Source of the DNA: Thermoleophilia bacterium
GTDB lineage: Bacteria; Actinomycetota; Thermoleophilia; Gaiellales; Gaiellaceae
Direction: 5' to 3'
NCBI GenBank assembly: GCA_017882615.1
Contig: JADGPD010000002.1
Coordinates: forward strand, 24,027-88,026
Length of the DNA: 64,000 bases
Below are positions 12,009 through 20,689 of this stretch, piece after piece. Numbering within the stretch: the first letter of the stretch is position 1; each line of letters starts with the position of its first letter. The notes beneath the pieces were generated by a model. It saw nothing but the letters and a program-made list of their open reading frames with translations, did no database searches and was not told the origin of the DNA. Both the position numbers and the translations under genes were made by a program.

Positions 12009-12097
12009 GTCTAGTGGCGGAGCGCACCATCTCTCCGGCGCCTTGCGCTCCTGCTCATCTGGCGGCGAGCGCGCCCGCTCAGAGATAATCCCCCGCG

Positions 12098-13090
12098 ATG
12101 AAGATCTTCTCGGGCATCCAACCGACAGGCGCCAAGCATCTCGGCAACTACTCGGGCGGCTTCCGCCAGTACGCCGCGACGCAGGAACAGGGCGAAGCCT
12201 TCTTCTGCGTCGTCGACCTGCACTCGATCACCAACCCCCACGATCCTCAGGATCTGAGAGAGCGAACGCTCGATCTGGCGGCGCTGATGTTCGCCACCGG
12301 GCTCGACCCCGAGCGCTCGACCGTGTTCGTGCAGAGCCACGTGACGGCGCACGCCGAGGCGGCCTGGCTGCTCTCCGCGGTGACAAGCTACGGCCAGCTC
12401 GGGCGCATGACCCAGTTCAAGGACAAGGCCGAGCAGCAGGAGTTCGTCTCGGCCGGGCTTTTCACCTACCCGGTACTGATGGCCGGCGACATCCTTCTCT
12501 ACCAGACCGACATCGTCCCGATCGGCGACGACCAGCGCCAGCACCTGGAGCTCTCGCGCGACGTGGCCGAGCGCTTCAACTCACGCTTCGGCGAGACCTT
12601 CACGGTGCCCCGCGGCGTCTATCCCGAGAGCGGCGCCCGGGTGATGGACCTGCAGCAGCCAGGTAACAAGATGTCCACCACCGGCGGCAACCCTCAGGGC
12701 ACGATCTACCTGCTCGACCCGCCCGAGGTGGTGCGCAAGAAGGTCAAGACGGCGGTCACCGACTCCGGGCGCGAGATCGTGCACGACCTGAACGAGAAGG
12801 TCGGTATCTCGAACCTGATCGAGATCATGACAGTGGCCAGCGGCGAGTCGATCGCCGAGGTCGAGAAGCGTTTCCAGGGCGCCGGATACGGACAGTTCAA
12901 GAGCGAGGTGGCAGACGCCGTCGTAGCACTACTCGAACCGATCCAGGGCCGCTACCGCGAGCTGCGCGAAGACACCGCCGAGCTCGAGCGGATGCTGGCG
13001 CGCGGCGCGGCCAAGTCGCGCGAGGCGGCGGCGCCCACCCTGGAGAAGATGTACGACCGTATGGGCTTCACCCGACCAAAGGGAGTGTGA
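12098..13090 (+). CDS. trpS: Tryptophanyl-tRNA synthetase
   Basis: FSGIQPTGAKHLGNYSGG (HIGH-like), KMSTT signature. Confidence 0.96.
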   Translation: MKIFSGIQPTGAKHLGNYSGGFRQYAATQEQGEAFFCVVDLHSITNPHDPQDLRERTLDLAALMFATGLDPERSTVFVQSHVTAHAEAAWLLSAVTSYGQLGRMTQFKDKAEQQEFVSAGLFTYPVLMAGDILLYQTDIVPIGDDQRQHLELSRDVAERFNSRFGETFTVPRGVYPESGARVMDLQQPGNKMSTTGGNPQGTIYLLDPPEVVRKKVKTAVTDSGREIVHDLNEKVGISNLIEIMTVASGESIAEVEKRFQGAGYGQFKSEVADAVVALLEPIQGRYRELREDTAELERMLARGAAKSREAAAPTLEKMYDRMGFTRPKGV

Positions 13091-13094
13091 CCAG

Positions 13095-13415
13095 ATGCTG
13101 ATTTCGACCATGAACGACGTTCCCGGCCACGAGATCACCGAAGTCATTGGTGAGGTCTTCGGACTGACGGTGCGCTCGCGCAACGTCGGCGCCCAGATCG
13201 GCGCCGGCCTGAAATCGATCCTCGGCGGCGAGCTGAAGGGAATGACCAAGCAGCTGATCGCGAGCCGCGAAGAAGCCATCGCCCGCTTGACCGAGGAAGC
13301 CGAGGCGAGAGGCGCGAACTGCGTTCTCGCCATGCGCTTCGATGTGTCCGACCTCGGTGGGAACACCATGGCGAGCGAGATCTGCGCCTACGGCACCGCG
13401 GTGAAGATCAACTAG
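13095..13415 (+). CDS. YbjQ/UPF0145 family protein
   Basis: MNDVPGHEITEVIGEVFGLTVRSRNVGAQIGAGLKSILGGELKGMTKQLIASREEAIARLTEEAEARGANCVLAMRFD. Confidence 0.92.
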   Translation: MLISTMNDVPGHEITEVIGEVFGLTVRSRNVGAQIGAGLKSILGGELKGMTKQLIASREEAIARLTEEAEARGANCVLAMRFDVSDLGGNTMASEICAYGTAVKIN

Positions 13416-13442
13416 ATCGGGGCAAGGCGAGAGGTTCGATTG

Positions 13443-13468
13443 GGCGCCCGCGACGAGCGGGCGCCTTT
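13443..13468 (+). terminator. Rho-independent-like terminator after ybjQ-like gene
   Basis: GGCGCCCGC-GACGA-GCGGGCGCC followed by TTTCGTT. Confidence 0.7.
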
Positions 13469-13496
13469 CGTTCTCGCGGCTCTTTCCTCCAAGGAA

Positions 13497-14252
13497 CTAG
13501 CCGGCGGCGAGGCCGGTCAGTTTCTTGAGCGCCTCGACCTCACCCCGGTCGAGCGCCCGCCATTTGCCTGCTGCCAGCCCGTCCAGGTCGAGCCCGGCAT
13601 AGACGCTTCGATGCAGCCGCACGACCGGGCAGCCCACGGCGGCGCACATCAGCTTGACCTGGTGCTTGCGGCCTTCGTGAATGGAGAGCTCGATCAGCTT
13701 GGGCCCGAGCCGCCGCGCTTTGGCCGGCGCCGTACGCCCGTCCTCGAGCTCGATCCCCGCGGCCAGTGTGCGCAGCACGTCATCGGTCGGCTCACGCTCC
13801 AGCTCCGCCTCGTAGACCTTCTCGATCTCGTAGCGGGGATGAGCGAGGTGGTGTGCAAGCTGGCCGTCGTTGGTGAACAGAAGCGCCCCGGTCGTATCGG
13901 CGTCGAGCCTTCCCACCGGCACCACCCGCGGCGTCCGAGGCACCAGCTCGACCACCGTGCGCCTCTTCTGCGGGTCGCTGGCGGTAGTCACGAACCCCGC
14001 CGGTTTGTACAGGAGCAGGTAGGCGAGCTTCTGCTTGGCCACCGGCTTTCCGTCCACCTCGACCAGGTCGCGCGCGGCGACGAAGGTGTTCAGCTGGCCG
14101 GGCTCGCCGTTCACGCGCACGCGGCCGGCCTTGATCAGCTCGTCGGCGCCGCGGCGCGAGGCGACACCGGCACGGGCGAGGTAGGCGTTCAGGCGCACAA
14201 ACGAAGTATCGACCGTCGAGCGGTTCGCGGCCGGCTCCACCCTCGCGTGCAT
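13497..14252 (-). CDS. rluB: rRNA pseudouridine synthase (RluB/RsuA family) with S4 domain
   Basis: RLNAYLARAGVASRRGADELI, GRLDADTTGALLFTNDG, EGRKHQVKLM. Confidence 0.93.
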   Translation of the reverse strand: MHARVEPAANRSTVDTSFVRLNAYLARAGVASRRGADELIKAGRVRVNGEPGQLNTFVAARDLVEVDGKPVAKQKLAYLLLYKPAGFVTTASDPQKRRTVVELVPRTPRVVPVGRLDADTTGALLFTNDGQLAHHLAHPRYEIEKVYEAELEREPTDDVLRTLAAGIELEDGRTAPAKARRLGPKLIELSIHEGRKHQVKLMCAAVGCPVVRLHRSVYAGLDLDGLAAGKWRALDRGEVEALKKLTGLAAG

Positions 14253-14299
14253 GCGCGCCGGCGCAGAAGCGTTCGGTGGCGCTCGCCGCCGCGGTTTGG

Positions 14300-14725
14300 C
14301 TAGGCGAGCGCTCCGAGCGCAATCATCGAGAGCATCTCCGGATTGAATGGCTTGGCCAGGAAAGCGACAGCGCCGAGCCCGAGAGCGCGAGCTCGGTGGG
14401 CCTCATGGGCATAGCCGCTCATGAAGATGACTGGAATCTCCCGTGTGCTCTCATGGTCCCTGAGTGCTTCGACAAGCTCGAAACCGTCGCGCTGCGGCAT
14501 GTCCACGTTCGTCACGATGAGATCAGGGCGCTCGGAACGGGCCAGCTCGAGCGCCTCGCCCCCGTCCGACGCCTCGATCACGAAGAACCCGTCCGCCTTC
14601 AGATTGACCGCGCAAATCATCCGGATCGCGGCGTCGTCGTCAACTACGAGTACGCGCCAGACGTGTCCGGCGGCGCCGGTCGATCCCGCGGCCATCGCCG
14701 GCGCGGAAGACGTGGAACCCTTCAC
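14300..14725 (-). CDS. Stand-alone response regulator receiver domain (phosphoacceptor position is Asn)
   Basis: RVLVVDDDAAIRMI, PDLIVTNVDMPQRDGF, VIFMSGY, AKPF. Confidence 0.85.
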   Translation of the reverse strand: MKGSTSSAPAMAAGSTGAAGHVWRVLVVDDDAAIRMICAVNLKADGFFVIEASDGGEALELARSERPDLIVTNVDMPQRDGFELVEALRDHESTREIPVIFMSGYAHEAHRARALGLGAVAFLAKPFNPEMLSMIALGALA

Positions 14726-15046
14726 ATCGTCCCCTTTCGAGTAGGGAGTAAGGAACCATCGCCGACCGACGTAAGGCCGGTAGTGCTCTCAACCCGCTCT
14801 TCTGAGGGAAGATCTTCCGGAGCTACTCGTCTTGAGCTCCAGTTGCTGCAGTCGCCGGCGATTGGGGCGACGCAAGCGCCAGCTTATCACCTTGCTCGTC
14901 GCGTCCGGCAGATTTTCCGCGCAATGACCAGAAACGAAACTGGTGAGCGCCTCACCCACCTGGGCGTTCGATCGTGCCTCTCGATGATCGAGAAAGCATC
15001 TCGAGAGATGCCAAGCCGACCTGTGCGGCGTTTACTGTTTTGGGCG

Positions 15047-15760
15047 ATGGTGGTGCCGCTACTCCAAATCCACTACCTGGGCCATTCGTCGTTTGTGCTG
15101 CGTTTCGCGAGTGGCGTCTCGCTTCTCACCGACTACGGCAAGTCGAATGCCTTCGGCACGGGCAGCCCGATCTACGATCTTGGTGACCTTCAGCCCGACG
15201 TAGTCCTCTATTCACACCACGACGACGATCACGACCGGGGTGACGAGTTTCCGGGCGCCACGATCTTGGACGGCGCTCACCTGCACGAGGAGGTCGGTAT
15301 CGACGGCGTCGTCTTCGAGCCGATCAGGACGAGCGAGCGCGCGCCCGGCGACAACACGAGCTTCCTGATCCTCTTCGAGGAGTTGCGGGTCATCTTCGCC
15401 GGCGACTGTCAGGGCGAGATCGAGGCAGTCGACCAGCCCGCGCAAAGAGAAAGAATCGCGGCGCTCTTTCCAGGGCGAATCGACCTCTTGTTCTTGCCGA
15501 TCGACTGGACGCATCCGATCGCCGCCAAGGCGGCCTCCTTCGTCGAGCTTCTGCGGCCGCGCACCGTGATCCCGATCCACTACTGGAGCCGGCAGGCGAA
15601 GACCGACTTCCTCTCTTTGCTGTCCGGGAAGAACGAGCCCGGGGCGAAGCAATTTCTGGTCGAAGAGCTCGATCGCCCCGACTACGCGATCGACAACGTC
15701 GGCAACGGCGCTGCCTCGACCCGAGTGATCAGCCTCGAGCCGGCGCCCTTCGAAAGCTGA
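15047..15760 (+). CDS. Metallo-beta-lactamase fold hydrolase (UlaG-like)
   Basis: LQIHYLGHSSFVLRF, YSHHDDDHDRG, FAGDCQG, VIPIHYW; in-frame ATG at 15047 inside longer track ORF. Confidence 0.75.
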   Translation: MVVPLLQIHYLGHSSFVLRFASGVSLLTDYGKSNAFGTGSPIYDLGDLQPDVVLYSHHDDDHDRGDEFPGATILDGAHLHEEVGIDGVVFEPIRTSERAPGDNTSFLILFEELRVIFAGDCQGEIEAVDQPAQRERIAALFPGRIDLLFLPIDWTHPIAAKAASFVELLRPRTVIPIHYWSRQAKTDFLSLLSGKNEPGAKQFLVEELDRPDYAIDNVGNGAASTRVISLEPAPFES

Positions 15761-15790
15761 CGCTACCTACACCCGTCGCCTGATTCGACT

Positions 15791-16396
15791 TCAAGCGCCG
15801 CGTTGCGCAGCCACCACGTGCAGGCGCTCGCGGATCGTTTCGGCGTCACCCTCGAAGTCGTCCAGACGAGGCAGCTCGGCCAGGCTCGCCAGCCCGAACA
15901 CACGCTCGAAGAGCGGAGTGACGCGGTAGCGGATCGCTCCGCCGGGAGCGTCGTCGCGCCCGGCCTCGGCGATCAGCCCGCGCTCGAGCAGGTTGGCGAC
16001 TGTGGCCTCGGCCGCGACGCCGCGGATGCGGGTGATCTCGGGTCGCGTGCAGGGCCCGAGATAGGCGACGATGGCCAGGGTCTCGAGCGCCGCCTGCGAG
16101 AGCGAGCGCTGAACGGGGCGCTCGAACAGGCGCGAGCACGCTCCAGCCGCCTCGCGAGAAGCACGAAACGCGTAACCGCCGGCCACGTGCTCGAGCACGA
16201 TTCCACTCCGACCCTCACTGTGACGCTCGCCAACCAGGCGCAGCGCCGCCTCGACGCGCTCGACGTCGTCATCCGCCGCGGCGGCCAAGTCTTCCAGCGG
16301 CAGCGGCGCCGACGCAACCACCAGCAACGCCTCGACGGTGCGCGCCAGCGCGTCGAGCGGACTCGAGGTGATCAGGCGGAGCGGGCGCTCGTCCAT
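15791..16396 (-). CDS. scpB: Segregation and condensation protein B
   Basis: VEALLVVASAPLPLEDLA, SQAALETLAIVAYLGPCTRPEITRIRGV; start reassigned to ATG at 16396. Confidence 0.9.
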   Translation of the reverse strand: MDERPLRLITSSPLDALARTVEALLVVASAPLPLEDLAAAADDDVERVEAALRLVGERHSEGRSGIVLEHVAGGYAFRASREAAGACSRLFERPVQRSLSQAALETLAIVAYLGPCTRPEITRIRGVAAEATVANLLERGLIAEAGRDDAPGGAIRYRVTPLFERVFGLASLAELPRLDDFEGDAETIRERLHVVAAQRGA

Positions 16397-17163
16397 GCGG
16401 AACTCCTCTCTGTGTCTCTTCTCTCGACTCGGATGGGCGCGAAGGGTGCGGCCTGCTTGATTGCTACCTCGTCCAGCCTGCCGAGCTCCAGTAGCGCGAG
16501 GAAGGCGACGGCTTGCTCGACACGTGAAAGCTCTCCGAGCTCGTTCTCGAAGTCGAAGCGGCTGCGCCCGGCGAGCAGCGAGCGAAAACGCTGCACGAAC
16601 TGCTCGAGCGGCGGGTAGCGAAGCGCCATGTGCGCCAGGGAAACCGCTTGCGGCGGCGTGGCAAGCACGCGCAAGGCGGCGGCCAGCGCAGCGGGATCGT
16701 GCGGGGCGACCGGACGGGAGACGGGCGGGCGCAGCGGGGCCGGCCCGAGCCGGAAAAAACGATCTTGCTCCTGCTCGAGCCTGCTTGTGAGCCAAGCCGC
16801 GGCCTCCTTAGTGCGCCGGTAGGCCGCCAGGCGGCGCGCCAGCTCCTCGGCGGCCTCCTCGGGCTCCAGCTCGGCCAGCTCCGCCGCCTCGTCGTCGAAG
16901 AGCAGCCGCGCTTTCAGCTCGAGCAGCGCCGAGACCAAAACGAGGAACTCGCCGCAAGCCTCCAGATCGCTCTCTCCCAGCTCGCACTCGTCGGCTCCGT
17001 TCTCGCTGCGATCGCGCCCGAGCAGCTCCTCGATGAAGGCGAGCACGATGCCGGCCACGTCGATCTCCGCGAGATCGATCTCCTCCTTGAGCACAAGGGT
17101 CAGAAGGAGGTCGAGGGGACCCTCGAAGGCCTCGAGATCCAGCTCGAGCTCGGCGACACGCAT
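16372..17163 (-). CDS. scpA: Segregation and condensation protein A
   Basis: LEAFEGPLDLLLTLVLKEEIDLAEIDVAGI, LLELKARLLF. Confidence 0.93.
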   Translation of the reverse strand: MRVAELELDLEAFEGPLDLLLTLVLKEEIDLAEIDVAGIVLAFIEELLGRDRSENGADECELGESDLEACGEFLVLVSALLELKARLLFDDEAAELAELEPEEAAEELARRLAAYRRTKEAAAWLTSRLEQEQDRFFRLGPAPLRPPVSRPVAPHDPAALAAALRVLATPPQAVSLAHMALRYPPLEQFVQRFRSLLAGRSRFDFENELGELSRVEQAVAFLALLELGRLDEVAIKQAAPFAPIRVERRDTERSSAWTSARSA

Positions 17164-17173
17164 CTCGGCGAGC

Positions 17174-18136
17174 CTAGCGGCCCGGCCGGACGCGCCCCTT
17201 GGGCACGCTCATGCGCGGGCCCTTGACCTTCACCGAGGGCTCTTTCTTCTTCTTTTCCTTCTTCGGCTTCTTCGGGCCGCGCTTGTTCGGGGGCTCGGTA
17301 GGCCCGGGCTCGGCCGGCCCTTCGGCCGCAGGGACGGCGGGCTTGCGGATCAGCTGCCACCAAACGAAGAATCCCCAGGCGCCGGCGAAGACGAAAATCG
17401 AGACCCAGGCATTCAGGCGGAGCCCCAGGAAATGGTGCGCGGGATCGATGCGCAGCAGCTCCATGAAGAAGCGCACGAGCGCGTAGTAAGCGACGTAAAG
17501 AGAAAAAAGCGCAGGTGCTCGGAGCTTGAAGCGGCGCTCGAGCAGGAGCAGCAGGCCGATGCCGACGAGCGCGAGCAGAGACTCGTAGAGGAAGGTCGGC
17601 TGGAAAGTCGAGAAGCGCTCGTAGCCTGCCGGCCTGTTGACCGGATCGATGTGCAGGCCCCAGGGCAGGCTGGTCGGCTTGCCGAACAGCTCCTGGTTCC
17701 AGTAGTTGCCCCAACGGCCGATTGCCTGTGCGAGCAGAAGCCCGGGCGCAACGATTTCGAGCATCTTCGGGATGCTCTCGCCGGCTCGGCGGACAACGAT
17801 CGCGCCGGCTCCTACCCCGAACAGAATCCCGCCGTAAATGCCGAGCCCGCCCTTCCAGACGGCGAACGGCGCCCACCAGTGGTGAATCTGCGAGACCTCG
17901 TTCCAGCTGGTCGCGTCGTGGTACAGGCGCGCGCCGACGACACCCGCCAGCACGCCCCAGACAGCGACCTGGAAGATCAGGTCCCAGTTGCCGCCGCGGC
18001 GGACGTAGCGCTTCCCGGTCAGCCACATGGCGCCGGCGATGGCCAGCAGCAGCATCAGCCCGTAGAAATGAATCGTCACCGGTCCCAAACCGATGGTGCT
18101 GTGCTCGGGCGACGGAATCGAGCCGAGAAGCGTCAT
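17174..18136 (-). CDS. lgt: Prolipoprotein diacylglyceryl transferase with Lys-rich C-terminal tail
   Basis: VGARLYH, GLGIYGGILFG, IGRWGNYWNQELFG, PTFLYES. Confidence 0.95.
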   Translation of the reverse strand: MTLLGSIPSPEHSTIGLGPVTIHFYGLMLLLAIAGAMWLTGKRYVRRGGNWDLIFQVAVWGVLAGVVGARLYHDATSWNEVSQIHHWWAPFAVWKGGLGIYGGILFGVGAGAIVVRRAGESIPKMLEIVAPGLLLAQAIGRWGNYWNQELFGKPTSLPWGLHIDPVNRPAGYERFSTFQPTFLYESLLALVGIGLLLLLERRFKLRAPALFSLYVAYYALVRFFMELLRIDPAHHFLGLRLNAWVSIFVFAGAWGFFVWWQLIRKPAVPAAEGPAEPGPTEPPNKRGPKKPKKEKKKKEPSVKVKGPRMSVPKGRVRPGR

Positions 18137-18182
18137 GCGCCAATCATCTCAGCTAATGCGGCGACCATGCCGGGTAGAAGCG

Positions 18183-19187
18183 TCAGCCCCCGCTGGCGAA
18201 GGAGCGGATCGATTGCCGGAGCGATCTCGTCGCGGCGGCCACCGCGGTCGGCTCGTAGCCGCAATGAGCGAGACAGTTGGCGCAACGGGGGTCGCGGCCG
18301 CGGCCGAACTTCTCCCACTCGGTCGTCTCGAGCAGCTCGGCGTAGGAATCGACATAGCCGTCCGCCATCAGGTAGCAGGGACGCTGCCAGCCGAAGAGCG
18401 TGTAACACGGGATGCCCCAGGCCGTGCAATCGAACTCGGCCTTCCCTTCCAGGAAGTCGAGGAAGAGCGGTGTGTGGTTGAAGCGCCAGCGCTTCCGCGC
18501 GCCGTCCGAGAAGAGCTCGCGGAAGAGCTCGCGCGCCTCCTCGACGCCGGGGAAGTGCTGCTGATCGGGCGCCTGCTCGTAGGCGAAGGCCGGCGAGATC
18601 ATCATCGAGTCGACGCGAAGCTCGTCGTTCAAGAAGTCGAGTAGCGCTCGTACGTCGGTGACGCTGTCGGCGCTCGAGACCGTCGTGTTGGTCGTCACCT
18701 TGAAACCGCGCCGCTTTGCCTCGCCGATCGCCTCGACGGCCTTGTCGAACACTCCCTCGCGACCGACCCCGGCGTCGTGCCGCTCACGCAGACCGTCCAA
18801 GTGAATGACCCAGGCGAAGTAGGGCGAGGGCCGGAAGAGGTCGAGCTTCTTCTTCAGCAGGATGCCGTTCGTGCACAGGTAGACGAACTTCTTGCGCGCG
18901 ATGAAGGCCCGAACCATCTGCCCGATCTCTGGATGGATGAGCGGCTCGCCGCCTGCGATCGAAACCATCGGGGCGCCCGACTCCTCGATCGCCTCGAGCG
19001 CCTGGGCGACCGGCATGCGCTGGCGCAGAACGTCGCTGGGATACTGGATCTTTCCACAACCGGCGCAGGCGAGATTGCACTGAAAGAGCGGCTCGAGCTC
19101 TACCAGGAGCGGATAGCGCCGGCGCCCGCGCAGTCGCTGCGAGAACAGGTAGCTGCCCATCTTGAGGCTCTGCCGCAGGGGGATCAT
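18183..19187 (-). CDS. hpnH: Adenosyl-hopene synthase, radical SAM protein HpnH
   Basis: EPLFQCNLACAGCGKIQYP, SIAGGEPLIHPEI, YLCTNGILLKKKL; in hopanoid operon, ATGA overlap with upstream gene. Confidence 0.92.
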   Translation of the reverse strand: MIPLRQSLKMGSYLFSQRLRGRRRYPLLVELEPLFQCNLACAGCGKIQYPSDVLRQRMPVAQALEAIEESGAPMVSIAGGEPLIHPEIGQMVRAFIARKKFVYLCTNGILLKKKLDLFRPSPYFAWVIHLDGLRERHDAGVGREGVFDKAVEAIGEAKRRGFKVTTNTTVSSADSVTDVRALLDFLNDELRVDSMMISPAFAYEQAPDQQHFPGVEEARELFRELFSDGARKRWRFNHTPLFLDFLEGKAEFDCTAWGIPCYTLFGWQRPCYLMADGYVDSYAELLETTEWEKFGRGRDPRCANCLAHCGYEPTAVAAATRSLRQSIRSFASGG

Positions 19188-20689
19188 TGCTCGGTCAGTT
19201 CCCTAGGGAGGCGGAATTGAAGCGACTCGGTTGTGGCTCGCTCCTCGCTCACGGTCACATCGCCCATGCTACTGATGACCTCGATCAGGCGGTCGACCAG
19301 CCGCTGCGGCGCCGAGGCTCCCGCGGTCACGCCAACCGTCCCCGCGCCCTTGAGCCAGGCAACGTCGACCTGGCTCTCGTCGTCGACGAGATACGCAGGT
19401 GTTCCCTCCCGCTGCGCCACCTCGACCAGCCGACGCGAGTTGGAAGAGGTGCGCGAGCCGACCACCAGCACCACGTCGGAGTCGCGCGCGATCGCGCGCA
19501 CAGCGTGCTGACGGTTGCCCGTCGCGTAACAGATGTCATCGGATCTCGGGCCTTGCAGGGCCGGGTAGCGGCGCCTCAAAGTCCCGACGATCTCGTTCGT
19601 CTCGTCGACGGCCAATGTCGTTTGCGTCAAGAAGCTGACCTTGTCGGGATCGGCGGCCAGGGCGCTCTCTGCGTCGGCCACGCCGCCGATCAGCACGATC
19701 GACTCGGACGCTTCGCCCTTCGTTCCCTCGACCTCCTCGTGCCCGGCGTGCCCGATCAGGAAGATCGTGTCGCCGCGAGCGGCGAATCGGCGCGCTTCAG
19801 CATGCACCTTGCTCACGAGCGGGCAGGTGGCGTCGATCACCTCGAGCCCGCGCTCTTTCGCCGCTCGCCTGACCGCCGGCGAGACGCCGTGAGCCGAGAA
19901 GATGACGACCGCGCCCTCGGGCACCTCGTCGAGCTCGTTCACGAAGACGGCGCCGCGGCTCTCCGCCTCGGCGACGACGTGCTCGTTGTGGACGATCTGC
20001 TTGCGAACGTAGATCGGCGCCCCGCGCCGCTCCAGCACCAGGTTGACGATCTCGATCGCGCGCTCGACGCCGGCGCAGAACGAGCGCGGCGCAGCGAGCA
20101 GCACCTGCCTGGGCTCGATCGCATCCAGCCACTCGGGCAGGGCCGCGCCGGCCCGGCGCAGGTTGCGCAGGGCGCGCAGGCCCGCGAACGGAGTGCGCGG
20201 GCCGAGCAGGCGCTTTCCCGCCGCATCCACGACGACGCGGAGCACGGCCACGGGCCGGCCGTCCGCCGCCTCGGCCAGCCAGGCCGATTCCATGTCCGCC
20301 GCCACCACTCCCTGGGCCGCTAGCGCCTCGCGCTCGTCTCGACCGACGATGTGCTCGCTGGAGAAGATCGGGCCGGCGTGAACGCGCAGGCCGCGGCGGC
20401 GCAGTGCCGCGATCAAGAGAGCGCTCGCGGGCGTCGGAATCGGCTCGGCTCCGTCACGTCGCAGTTCGGTCGCGCAAACGATGTCACCCGCTCGCAGCTC
20501 GCTCGAGACGCCTGCGCAAAGCCCAACGATCGCCACTGCCTTGGCGTTCTCGACCGCCAGGCCGCGCGCCGCCGCGATCCGAGCCCGCTCGGCTCCCATG
20601 CCCGAGCGCAGTACTCGCCACTCGGGTCGCGCCTTGAGTGCAGCCTGCTCGACTCGCAACGGAGCGAAGACGAGCAGCGAGCTGCTCAT
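19184..20689 (-). CDS. ispH: Fusion: HpnG-like nucleoside phosphorylase domain + 4-hydroxy-3-methylbut-2-enyl diphosphate reductase (IspH)
   Basis: N-term MSSSLLVFAPLRVEQAAL...VAADMESAWLAEA; C-term VLLAAPRSFCAGVERAIEIV, SAHGVSP, DATCPLVSKVH, GHAGHEEVEGTKGEA, CYATGNRQ, GSRTSSNSRRL, GVTAGASAP; ATGA overlap with shc sets start at 20689. Confidence 0.9.
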   Translation of the reverse strand: MSSSLLVFAPLRVEQAALKARPEWRVLRSGMGAERARIAAARGLAVENAKAVAIVGLCAGVSSELRAGDIVCATELRRDGAEPIPTPASALLIAALRRRGLRVHAGPIFSSEHIVGRDEREALAAQGVVAADMESAWLAEAADGRPVAVLRVVVDAAGKRLLGPRTPFAGLRALRNLRRAGAALPEWLDAIEPRQVLLAAPRSFCAGVERAIEIVNLVLERRGAPIYVRKQIVHNEHVVAEAESRGAVFVNELDEVPEGAVVIFSAHGVSPAVRRAAKERGLEVIDATCPLVSKVHAEARRFAARGDTIFLIGHAGHEEVEGTKGEASESIVLIGGVADAESALAADPDKVSFLTQTTLAVDETNEIVGTLRRRYPALQGPRSDDICYATGNRQHAVRAIARDSDVVLVVGSRTSSNSRRLVEVAQREGTPAYLVDDESQVDVAWLKGAGTVGVTAGASAPQRLVDRLIEVISSMGDVTVSEERATTESLQFRLPRELTEQ

